Part shown: positions 15,886 through 23,649 of the stretch, in pieces
Numbering within the stretch: position 1 is the stretch's first letter
Layout: every line of letters starts with the position of its first letter
IMG/VR virus record: IMGVR_UViG_3300004369_000034
Span: 1-45,839 of that record
Strand: one strand, 5' to 3'
Source of the DNA: a virus
Length of the DNA: 45,839 nt
Position numbers and translations under genes: made by a program
Notes under the pieces: generated by a model
What the model saw: only the letters and a program-made list of their open reading frames with translations
Databases searched by the model: none
What the model was told of the DNA's origin: nothing

Positions 15886-16382
15886 CATTAACAGTAGAGG
15901 ACGGTACTGGTATTAGTGGAGCTGACACATACATATCGCTTGCAGACGCTAGAGCCTACGCAAAAGGAAGAGGTCTTACTCTTTCTGATTATGACGACGA
16001 ATTAGAGCAGCAACTACGCAAATCGTTAGACTATATAGAAACGTTTAGAGACCGCTTCAAAGGAACCAAAGCGGCGGCTACGAATGTACTCCAATGGCCC
16101 CGTTTAAATGTCTCTGTCGATGGTTACGCTGTAACTTCTACTACGATACCTACAGTGCTGAAGAATGCACAGGTTGAGTTGGCGGCTGCAATACAGAGCG
16201 GTTACACCCTTGAGCCTGTGGCGACAGGGGAATCTTTTGTCACAATGGAAAAAGTTGGCGAGATAGAGACGCGTTATTCTGCAAGTGTTTCTACCACGGG
16301 TGTGCCGATTATCCGTAAAGCACACACCTTACTCGCCCCCTTAATAGAGGGTGGTTTCAATTTAACTGTGTCGAGGGCTTGA
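15882..16382 (+). CDS. Head-tail connector (DnaT-like/gp6 type)
   Basis: The 166-residue protein opens with the pattern TLTVEDGTGISGADTYISLA, then ARAYAKGRG, and contains LQWPR (about residues 70-74). These are hallmarks of the 'DnaT-like ssDNA-binding' phage family, which by position and fold is a head completion/adaptor protein. It probably forms a ring under the portal. Despite the family name, no DNA-binding role is implied here. Confidence 0.75.
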   Translation: MTLTVEDGTGISGADTYISLADARAYAKGRGLTLSDYDDELEQQLRKSLDYIETFRDRFKGTKAAATNVLQWPRLNVSVDGYAVTSTTIPTVLKNAQVELAAAIQSGYTLEPVATGESFVTMEKVGEIETRYSASVSTTGVPIIRKAHTLLAPLIEGGFNLTVSRA

Positions 16383-16762
16383 TGGCAGTTTATGACAGAC
16401 AGACCGCGTTAGCAACCCGGTTAATAACGGCTAAAGGACAAACAGTTACTTGGCGTAAAGTAACTGATGGTGCTGCTGGTGATAGTAGTAAACCTTGGAA
16501 ACCGGGGGCGAGTGTTAATACAGATCACACGGTAGTAATCGTATTTTTACCAGATAACTCAAAAGACAGGGAGCAGTTAAGGTTTGCTAACGGCTCTTCA
16601 GTACCAGAGGGCAATCTTGTTGGTTACATGGCGGCTACCACGTTTACACCCACGCTTAAAGACGTTGTTATACGTGGTACTGAAAAAATAGGTCTTGTCG
16701 GGATAGAACCTTTATCCCCCAACGGAGAAATAATAATGTATAGGCTGAGGTTTAATACATGA
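16382..16762 (+). CDS. Head-tail joining protein
   Basis: The protein has 126 residues from ATG 16382, whose A is also the last base of the upstream stop (TGATG). It is beta-rich, with the segment LATRLITAKGQTVTWRKVTD near the start, typical of stopper/joining proteins that seal the connector. It lies between the adaptor and the tail terminator, the canonical slot. No catalytic motif is visible. The stop overlaps the next start (ATGA). Confidence 0.65.
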   Translation: MAVYDRQTALATRLITAKGQTVTWRKVTDGAAGDSSKPWKPGASVNTDHTVVIVFLPDNSKDREQLRFANGSSVPEGNLVGYMAATTFTPTLKDVVIRGTEKIGLVGIEPLSPNGEIIMYRLRFNT

Positions 16763-17217
16763 CCGCAACATACGTAGAGGCTGTAGACGATATATTCGGA
16801 TTGTTCAACAGTGCATGGGATTCCAACGCTGGCTCTATTGTGGGCAGCGTACCTACTGTTTATTGGCAGGGGAACGAACCAGCCCAAACACCGGGCAAAG
16901 ATAGTTTTCATGTACATGTTGGTACTCAAACTGTTATAGAACAGCAAACAACATTTAAAACAGGTGTTGCACCTTCTGAAAATAAAAGATATACTGCAAA
17001 TGGTTTGGTTGTTATTCAACTATATTGCCCTATGTCAGTATCTGATAGTATGGACAAAGGTAGACAACTAGCCGTTTTAGCTAGGAACGCTTTCAGGGGC
17101 AAGGAATCAGCTAACAATGTATGGTTCAGGAATGTTAGGATTAACGAATTACCTGCTGAAGACGATTATTATAGACTAAATATTATTGCTGATTTTGAAT
17201 ATGACGACTTAGGTTAA
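16759..17217 (+). CDS. Tail terminator (DUF4128-like)
   Basis: The 152-residue protein has YVEAVDDIFGLFNSAWDSNA at its start, a PTVYWQGNEP segment and an alpha/beta pattern ending in LNIIADFEYDDLG. This fits the DUF4128/gpU-like tail terminator fold, which caps the growing tail tube and joins it to the head. It is immediately followed by the tail tube gene, the expected order. Confidence 0.75.
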   Translation: MTATYVEAVDDIFGLFNSAWDSNAGSIVGSVPTVYWQGNEPAQTPGKDSFHVHVGTQTVIEQQTTFKTGVAPSENKRYTANGLVVIQLYCPMSVSDSMDKGRQLAVLARNAFRGKESANNVWFRNVRINELPAEDDYYRLNIIADFEYDDLG

Positions 17218-17228
17218 CGGAGGACATT

Positions 17229-18758
17229 ATGCCTAATAAAATTGATAGTAACGTTACAGGCTGTTATATTGCTGAAGAAGCAAGTGGCACACCAAAAACA
17301 TTACCGGGTTCGCCTGTCTGGTATGAACAAGAACCTAACTCTTACTCCGATTTTGGTGGCGAATACTCTAGTGTAGCGCGTGATGTTATTAGTGTGGGGC
17401 GGCAGCGTAAAAGAGGCACTATAACAGATTTAGAGGCTTCTGGTGGTTTTAACGTTGATTACACCCAAAATAATCTGACACGTCTGTTACAGGGCTTTAT
17501 TTTCGCTGATGCTCACGAAAAATTTGATACAGCGGCACTAAACGGTACAGCGATTACAATCACGAATATTGACGGTACAGCTGAAGAATTTGATGCTGCG
17601 AGTGGTTTAGACGGTGCAAAAGTAAACGATATCCTGTTAGGTAGCGGATTTACTCAATCAGCGGCGAATGCCCTTCACGTGGTGCAATCTGTGACCTCCG
17701 ACACAAATATTGAAACAGACGTTGATCTAGCCGACGAAACGCCGCCAGCGGCTGCTAGATTGCGTACAGTGGGACATCAATTCGGTTCTGGTGACTTGAC
17801 TATGACCGTTGCGTCAGGTGTTGCGACGTTAGGTACAACTACAAAAGATTTAACAGAACTAGGACTTCAAATCGGTGAGTGGATTTGGTTAGGCGGCGAT
17901 AGCGCGGCTACTGCATACGCAACATGCCCTAAAGGCTACGGTCGCGTTCTAAGTGTGGCAACAAATGCTATTGTATTAGATAAAGTGTCGGCTACCTTTG
18001 TGACTGACACAGGTTCTGGTAAAACCATACAAATGTTCTTCGGTAAGTTTTTCCGCAATGAAGTTACTTCGGCGTTGATTAAAACGAGAACATACAATAT
18101 TGAAAGACAATTAGGTAATGATGGGTCGGGTATACAGTCAGAATACATAACGGGTTCTGTCGCGAATGAGCTGACATTGAACATACCACAAGCAGAGAAA
18201 CTCAATGCAGACCTTAGCTTTCTGTCTATGGGGCAGGAGTTTAGAGACGGGGCTACAGGTGTCAAATCCGGCACAAGGGTAGCGGCTTCAGGTGAGGCTC
18301 CATTTAACACGTCTAAAAATATATACCGCTTGCGTATGAATATTATTGATAATACCACACTTGAGCCGACAGCACTGTTTGCTTACGTCACTGAGGCTAA
18401 TATAAGTATAAATAATAATGCCTCATTAAACAAAGCAGTGAGTGTACTGGGCGGCTTCGATATAACTGTGGGCAACTTTGAAATAGGTGGCTCAGTTACG
18501 GCTTACTTCAATGATGTGGCTGCTGTACAAGCAATAGCTAATAATAGTGATGTCACTATTGATATTATTGCCGCTAAAGACAACGCAGGTATAGTATATG
18601 ATATACCGATGCTTGGTTTGGGCGGTGGTCGACTTACCGTAGAGAAAGACCAAGCTATTACTGTGCCTTTGGAGACACTCGCTGCCGAAGGTGCAACTGG
18701 TTACACACTGGGTGTAACATCATTTGATTATTTACCAACCGGGGCTATGCCCACTTAA
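17229..18758 (+). CDS. Major tail tube protein
   Basis: The 509-residue protein has an N-terminal pattern (GTPKTLPGSPVWYEQEPNSY and RQRKRGTITDLEASGGFNVD) that matches the phage tail tube type 2 family. Hexameric rings of this protein would stack to form the tail. At 509 residues it is longer than many tube proteins (often 200-350), so extra beta domains may decorate the tube surface. AACGGAGGACATT precedes the ATG. It is followed by the tail chaperone genes as usual. Confidence 0.8.
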   Translation: MPNKIDSNVTGCYIAEEASGTPKTLPGSPVWYEQEPNSYSDFGGEYSSVARDVISVGRQRKRGTITDLEASGGFNVDYTQNNLTRLLQGFIFADAHEKFDTAALNGTAITITNIDGTAEEFDAASGLDGAKVNDILLGSGFTQSAANALHVVQSVTSDTNIETDVDLADETPPAAARLRTVGHQFGSGDLTMTVASGVATLGTTTKDLTELGLQIGEWIWLGGDSAATAYATCPKGYGRVLSVATNAIVLDKVSATFVTDTGSGKTIQMFFGKFFRNEVTSALIKTRTYNIERQLGNDGSGIQSEYITGSVANELTLNIPQAEKLNADLSFLSMGQEFRDGATGVKSGTRVAASGEAPFNTSKNIYRLRMNIIDNTTLEPTALFAYVTEANISINNNASLNKAVSVLGGFDITVGNFEIGGSVTAYFNDVAAVQAIANNSDVTIDIIAAKDNAGIVYDIPMLGLGGGRLTVEKDQAITVPLETLAAEGATGYTLGVTSFDYLPTGAMPT

Positions 18759-18772
18759 TTAAAGGATTTATT

Positions 18773-19210
18773 ATGTCGCTAAAAAATAAATATAAGACTA
18801 ACACTAAAGTTGCCAATGAAGGTATATGGTTTAAGATGATTGCCAATACTGACGGTTCTGTGCCAGCATTTAAACTAGCTTTTCTCGGTAAACAAAACAA
18901 AACGTACAAAGCCGCATTGCGTCGCCATTTAGACCAATTAGGTGGTTTAGGCACAATTGACTTTGAATCATTAGGTGAGGAAGAAGCGGATGCACTGTTA
19001 TTAGAGGTTTTCGTGGACAGTGTATTATTAGACTGGAGCAACTTCCAACCTGATGATAATGGCGTAGCCCTGTCTTTTTCAAAAGAGAATGCAAAGATTA
19101 TTTTTGGCGATGAAGAATGGGTTGCTTTGTACGACGAGTTAAATCTAAAAGCCAAGAGAATTGCTGCTTTCAAGGAGCAGCGTTTAGAGTCAGAAGCAAA
19201 AAACTCGTAG
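18773..19210 (+). CDS. Tail assembly chaperone, short form (gpG-like)
   Basis: The 145-residue protein lies between tail tube and tape measure genes, the fixed position of tail assembly chaperones. It is acidic and helical (LGEEEADALLLEVFVDSVLL) and ends just after a slippery sequence. In lambda-type phages the short form and a rarer -1 frameshifted long form coat the tape measure during tail assembly. TTAAAGGATTTATT precedes the start. Confidence 0.8.
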   Translation: MSLKNKYKTNTKVANEGIWFKMIANTDGSVPAFKLAFLGKQNKTYKAALRRHLDQLGGLGTIDFESLGEEEADALLLEVFVDSVLLDWSNFQPDDNGVALSFSKENAKIIFGDEEWVALYDELNLKAKRIAAFKEQRLESEAKNS

Positions 19211-19533
19211 AGGTCCTTCTTTACCAATTGGAGATAGGACCTTCAGAGGAACAAATCGCACGTCAAGCACGGTTAGCTGGTGAACCACTACCTGATAGGA
19301 TAGCAAACAAGCCTAAACTCGGCTTTAGCCTTGATTTCTTCTTAGAATGCTTTTTTGAGCTTGATTCTGATCGAAATTGGATTGCAGGTACAGGACCGCA
19401 AGCCTTGTCATTTACAAATATACATAAATATGCTACGGTGTACGGTATAACAGGTCAAGTATTTAACGACTTTATTTTTATCATTCGTAAATTAGATTCT
19501 GCCTACACGCAGTATTTGTCTAAGAAGAGGTGA
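18773..19533 (+). CDS. Tail assembly chaperone, frameshifted long form (gpGT-like)
   Basis: The predicted fusion has 253 residues: 144 read in the first frame up to the AAC of the slippery site (19202-19204), then 109 in the -1 frame from 19204 to 19533. The second part contains EEQIARQARLAGEPLPDRIA and SLDFFLECFFELDSDRN, and it has no ribosome site or good start of its own. The -1 register of the two frames is exact. The long form would be made at low ratio and would recruit the tail tube protein to the tape measure. Confidence 0.75.
19198..19242 (+). promoter_or_regulatory. Programmed -1 ribosomal frameshift signal
   Basis: The heptamer A AAA AAC (19198-19204) lies in the correct zero-frame phase (gcA AAA AAC). 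Six bases later a perfect 7-bp stem (19211-19217 with 19236-19242) with an 18-nt loop follows, extendable by one G-U pair. The zero frame stops three bases after the heptamer's next codon (TAG at 19208-19210), while the -1 frame stays open to 19533. Slippery site, spacer and stem match the classical arrangement. Confidence 0.8.
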
Positions 19534-19537
19534 TGTT

Positions 19538-19954
19538 ATGGGTTCTTTTGGTGGGTTAGCAACGAAATTAAACAAACTAGCTAATAATTTAGAGAAGACT
19601 ACCGATGCACGTGTGCGTCGTGTAGCTCTGGCTGTTGTTACGGATTTGGTCGCGATTACCCCTGTAGACACAGGTAAGGCTATGTCAAACTGGCAGATTA
19701 GTCTAGGCCAGCCTATAGCCAGTAGTATTGGTATTAAGCCTTTTGCGTCAGGTTTCAAGGGGTCAACTCGTCGGGCTAACTTTTCTCAGGCTGTGGCCGC
19801 CGCACAAACAGCTTTACAGTATAGAAATCCGGGACAAGCTATTTACATTTCAAACGTAACACCGTATATTGAACAGTTAGACCAAGGAAGTTCTAATCAA
19901 TTCGGCGGTAATTTTGCTGCCAGAGCCAGAATTGTAGCGAGGAATACGACGTGA
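19538..19954 (+). CDS. HK97 gp10-like tail completion protein
   Basis: The 138-residue protein starts with helical segments (LATKLNKLANNLEKTTDARV) followed by ITPVDTGKAMSNWQISLG and YISNVTPYIEQLDQGSSNQF, the hallmark of the HK97 gp10/minor tail family. Members sit at the head-tail junction. Its place after the chaperones, not before the terminator gene, is unusual. AAGAGGTGATGTT precedes the ATG. Its end overlaps the tape measure start. Confidence 0.75.
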   Translation: MGSFGGLATKLNKLANNLEKTTDARVRRVALAVVTDLVAITPVDTGKAMSNWQISLGQPIASSIGIKPFASGFKGSTRRANFSQAVAAAQTALQYRNPGQAIYISNVTPYIEQLDQGSSNQFGGNFAARARIVARNTT

Positions 19955-22299
19955 CCGAACGTATAGACATTGAGATTAATGACAAGATTAGTGACAAGAC
20001 GGCGGCCAAGATACGTACTATCGCCAAGGCGGCTAAAGAGGCCGAATCTTCCGTTACTAAATTAAAGGCTGAACTGGCTTCTGTCAACACAACCTCATTC
20101 GAAAAGATTGCATCTGCTTCGTCTAAAGTTACGGCTGCCAAAGCTCGTGAGACGAGTGCCACGGCTCGGTTAACTAATGCAAAGACACGAGAAGAGGTGG
20201 CCAACGTCAGGAATGCTGCGGCTACGCAGAAGGCGGCTATTAACGAAGAAAAATTGGCTTCGGCTAAAGCGAGAGCAGCCACTGCGGCCTCCAGAGCCAA
20301 AACGGCGGCCATACAAGAAGAAATTGCCTCTTCCCGACTAGCTTCAGCAAAAGTAAGAGAAGCGGCTGCTCTAGACCAAGCTACGCAAGCTCAGAGGTTG
20401 AATAATAGAGTGAGGCAGACGGGCAGTAGATCCAGCCGCCAAAGTTTGCAGCAGACACAGAATTTAATATTTCAGCTAAATGATATCGTGGTGGGTCTGG
20501 CTTCAGGACAAAAACCTTTGACTGTGTTAATTCAGCAGGGTTCTCAGATATCCACCATATACGGTCCGGGTAAAGGTGTACTTGGTACAATGCGGCTGTT
20601 AGGTGCTTCTTTGGCTACAATATTTGTACCGCTCGCGCCGATTATAGCAACAGTCGCTGCGCTGGGTTTAGGTATTGTTGCTTTACGTAACGACATTCGT
20701 AAGACCACAGGCGTGGCTGTAACATTTGGTGACACGTTCAAAGCCGTGTTTCAAGTTATCGGAACCGAGATCGTAGATGGGTTATTTCCTGCATTTGCAC
20801 TACTTAAAAAGGAAGCACAGCCCGTATTTGACGCTTTGGTGACTACAGCTAAAAATGCGTTAAACAGCGTAATTGGCCTGTTTGTTTTTGCTAAGAACGT
20901 TATAGTACGTAACTTTTTAAATATACCATTATTAGTCACAGACGCGTTCTTCTCTTTAGTTAACGTTGCTATCACAGCTGTTGAAACAGCGGCAAATGGT
21001 GTTAATGCTGCTATTAACGAAATAATCAAGACGGTCAACGAATTAGCTGCTAAAGCTGGAAAAGGACCTATTTTTGAATTGTTCGGAGAAGCAGATTTGA
21101 GTAAGTTTAAATTAGAGTTAACCGGAGCAGTAGACGAGGCAGCTAATATTATAAAAGAGGAATCAGCCAATATAAACAGAGACTTTATCGGCGAGTTCAC
21201 TAAAGCTGTAGGCAACCAAGCAATAAAGAATAATGCTGCTGAAAAAGCAAAAGAGCAGCTTAAAGGACAACAGGACTTATTAGAGCAAATCAAAGCACCC
21301 TTGTTGGAGTATAATAGCTTAGTACAAAATGGCAGTATATTGTTGAATCAAGGTAAGATAAGTTTGGAAGAATATAATAACGCTCTGGCAAATTCAAGAT
21401 TGGCTACTGAACTGAGTTCGGTAGAGTCTGCTTTACCCGGATTCTCTGGTGACAGTGAGATAGAAACATTACAGAACGAGCAACAACAACGGTTGGCTGT
21501 TGTGCAGCAAGCCGTTGAAGCCAAAATACTCACAGAAGCAGAAGGAGCTGCTCGTATCAAAGCGATAAATGAGCAGTTGAGTCAGGACTTGTTAACTCTA
21601 GAACTAAGTCGTGCAGCTACTGTTGTGAACAACGCGGGCACCACAGCAGGGGCTTTGACTGACATTGCTAAGAATTTCGCAGGTGAGCAAAGTGGTATAT
21701 ACCAGGGTCTTTTCGCGGCCACTAAAGCGTTCGCCATTGCAGAGAGTTTGATAAATATACAAGGTGCTGTTGCTAAGGCACTAAACACGCCATTCCCTGC
21801 TAATATAGCCGCTATAGCACAAGTAGCCACGCTTTCCGCGGGTATCGTATCAAACTTAAATGCAGTGAAGTTAACACGACAAAACAGAAAAGACGGCGGT
21901 CTTATCACAGGCCCCGGTGGACCACGCGACGATAAAATACCTGTCAATCTAAGTAATGGTGAGTTCGTCGTTAATGCACAGGCTACCGCTCGAAACAGGC
22001 CGCTCTTGGAGGCTGTCAATGATAATAGACCTATTGTGGCACCTGTAGGCAATCAGACACAATCCTTTGCAACTACAGGACCAGAATTGAATATCTCTAT
22101 AGAAAATTATGGGTCGAATAAAGCATTTGAAGTACAGCGATTAAGTCCGAGCGACGTGCGTATCATAGCTCGTGACGAGGCGCGTCAAGTTGTTGCACAG
22201 GAATCCCCAAGCGTAATTGCATCCGATTTACGTAACCCGAATAGTCGCACGTCTAAAGCTATTTCTCAAGTAACAAACGCATCTAGAAGGAGAGTGTAA
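19951..22299 (+). CDS. Tape measure protein
   Basis: The 782-residue protein starts with GTG at 19951, overlapping the upstream stop (GTGA). The N-terminal 150 residues form an Ala/Lys/Glu coiled coil. A segment near 170-210 (NLIFQLNDIVVGLASGQKPL and LIQQGSQISTIYGPGKG) matches the TMP_2 tape-measure family. Hydrophobic helices follow at about 210-245 (ASLATIFVPLAPIIATVAAL). The C-terminus contains GGLITGPGGPRDDKIPVNLS and GEFVVNA, common in tape measures. At roughly 0.15 nm per residue it predicts a tail near 117 nm. Confidence 0.9.
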   Translation: MTERIDIEINDKISDKTAAKIRTIAKAAKEAESSVTKLKAELASVNTTSFEKIASASSKVTAAKARETSATARLTNAKTREEVANVRNAAATQKAAINEEKLASAKARAATAASRAKTAAIQEEIASSRLASAKVREAAALDQATQAQRLNNRVRQTGSRSSRQSLQQTQNLIFQLNDIVVGLASGQKPLTVLIQQGSQISTIYGPGKGVLGTMRLLGASLATIFVPLAPIIATVAALGLGIVALRNDIRKTTGVAVTFGDTFKAVFQVIGTEIVDGLFPAFALLKKEAQPVFDALVTTAKNALNSVIGLFVFAKNVIVRNFLNIPLLVTDAFFSLVNVAITAVETAANGVNAAINEIIKTVNELAAKAGKGPIFELFGEADLSKFKLELTGAVDEAANIIKEESANINRDFIGEFTKAVGNQAIKNNAAEKAKEQLKGQQDLLEQIKAPLLEYNSLVQNGSILLNQGKISLEEYNNALANSRLATELSSVESALPGFSGDSEIETLQNEQQQRLAVVQQAVEAKILTEAEGAARIKAINEQLSQDLLTLELSRAATVVNNAGTTAGALTDIAKNFAGEQSGIYQGLFAATKAFAIAESLINIQGAVAKALNTPFPANIAAIAQVATLSAGIVSNLNAVKLTRQNRKDGGLITGPGGPRDDKIPVNLSNGEFVVNAQATARNRPLLEAVNDNRPIVAPVGNQTQSFATTGPELNISIENYGSNKAFEVQRLSPSDVRIIARDEARQVVAQESPSVIASDLRNPNSRTSKAISQVTNASRRRV

Positions 22300-22787
22300 T
22301 GGCTGTAGATAAGTTGCTTATACCGCCGTCGTCAAGTACCTACACGATGCAGGATGGTTCTGAAACAGCATCTGTTCAATTAGCCGGCGGTGCGTCACGC
22401 TATCGTAAAGTTGTGTCCAACGCTGCGTCGTACCTAGAGTGCGAGTGGGTAGTAGGCCCGACGGATTACACTTATTTGAGAGCATTTTACAATACTTCGA
22501 CAAAGCAAGGTTCGCTGCCTTTTTTAATTGACCTAGTTATTGACTTACCTGAACTAACAGAACATAATGCGTACTTTGTTGTTGATACTTTTCAACTGAA
22601 AAGCGTTGTTGGTTTGACATACACTGTTGGAGCTAGGCTGGAGGTCACGCCAACACGACCGAGTGTTACCGACGACGCACTATTTCTACTTACGTATAAT
22701 ACTACTTACACGGAGACCGATATTGATGCGTTACTTGATGCTCTTGACGATTTTGTTAATACTGATATGGATGTTTTAGCCGCATGA
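22299..22787 (+). CDS. Minor tail protein
   Basis: The 162-residue protein overlaps the tape measure stop by one base (TAATG) and precedes the DUF1833 gene, the position of lambda gpM-like minor tail proteins. The N-terminal part is a beta-rich domain with CEWVVGPTDYTYLRAFYNT and GSLPFLIDLVID. The C-terminal 35 residues are acidic and helical (DIDALLDALDDFVNTDMDVL). It likely joins the tube to the tail-tip assembly. Confidence 0.65.
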   Translation: MAVDKLLIPPSSSTYTMQDGSETASVQLAGGASRYRKVVSNAASYLECEWVVGPTDYTYLRAFYNTSTKQGSLPFLIDLVIDLPELTEHNAYFVVDTFQLKSVVGLTYTVGARLEVTPTRPSVTDDALFLLTYNTTYTETDIDALLDALDDFVNTDMDVLAA

Positions 22788-23284
22788 CAGATTATATTGA
22801 ATTTTTCCTTAATACTAAATCGGATGTTATTGAATATGACACAATAGAGATAGCACATCCGTCTTTTTCTAAGACTTATTACGTGGTACGTAATGCGGTG
22901 AACGGTTTGACTGTGACATTAGAGGATAGTTCGGAACAAGAGTTTATTTACTACCCCATGAAAATAATAACGTCGGCCTTGAAAGATGATCTAGACTACG
23001 GCATACGTGTGGATTTTGGTGATTTAGGCGAGGTTATTCCGATTGAGTTTGATAGTGTGTTCACAGCTGACACTTTTGATACTAAGCCCACCGTCAAGTA
23101 CCGCTCTTATCGTTCAGACGATCTGACAGGCCCTATGTGGGGGCCTGTAACCTTAGAGGTGGCGGCGTTTAATTTTGACCACCAAGGAGCTAGTTTTGAG
23201 GCTCGTGCGCCTCAACTAAACAGGAATAGAACAGGTGAGCTGTACACAATAGACCGCTTCCCTATGTTGCGAGGTTTCATATGA
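22784..23284 (+). CDS. DUF1833-type minor tail protein
   Basis: The 166-residue protein contains IEFDSVFTADTFDTKPTVKY followed by RPMLRG-like ends (RFPMLRGFI), resembling DUF1833 and lambda gpL-like tail-tip proteins. It overlaps both neighbours by four bases (ATGA), implying coupled translation within the tail-tip operon. No catalytic site is visible; it is a structural hub or adaptor. Confidence 0.7.
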   Translation: MTDYIEFFLNTKSDVIEYDTIEIAHPSFSKTYYVVRNAVNGLTVTLEDSSEQEFIYYPMKIITSALKDDLDYGIRVDFGDLGEVIPIEFDSVFTADTFDTKPTVKYRSYRSDDLTGPMWGPVTLEVAAFNFDHQGASFEARAPQLNRNRTGELYTIDRFPMLRGFI

Positions 23285-23649
23285 TTAGTGTGGATAAATA
23301 TTTAAGTAAACGATTCGACCCTGAGTTGTATAACTGTTGGGATTTTACACGCGAAGCTTGGTTAGAATTGACAGGTAAGGACATTAACTCAATTATCCAA
23401 CCAGTCAAACGTAAGTGGTTAAATAAAGGTAAGTTGAGTTTGTACGAAACGGATGTTATTACTCAGGTCGATGTATTAGACGGGCCTAAGAATCCTTGCC
23501 TAGTTTATATGGAACGTAAGAATAGTACACCCCACATGGGAATTTTTCTGAAAAATAAGATGCTGAGTTTGGATGAATCAGGGGCTTCCTTCAAATCATT
23601 AGATTTGGCAACGATGTTTTACCATAAGGTGAGTTATTTCAGATGGTAG
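23281..23649 (+). CDS. NlpC/P60-like tail assembly peptidase
   Basis: The 122-residue protein has Cys19 in ELYNCWDFTREAW and His85 in TPHMGIF, the Cys-His arrangement of NlpC/P60 enzymes. It is equivalent in position to the lambda gpK peptidase domain. It may cut host peptidoglycan during DNA entry or act in tail-tip assembly. It is short and lacks a JAMM domain. It overlaps the tail-tip gene by seven bases. Confidence 0.75.
   Translation: MISVDKYLSKRFDPELYNCWDFTREAWLELTGKDINSIIQPVKRKWLNKGKLSLYETDVITQVDVLDGPKNPCLVYMERKNSTPHMGIFLKNKMLSLDESGASFKSLDLATMFYHKVSYFRW

Noticed and set aside
19117-19533. Separate 138-codon gene with its own ATG at 19117
   Set aside because: The first 27 codons lie inside the upstream gene in another frame with no ribosome site; the frameshift product explains the frame better.
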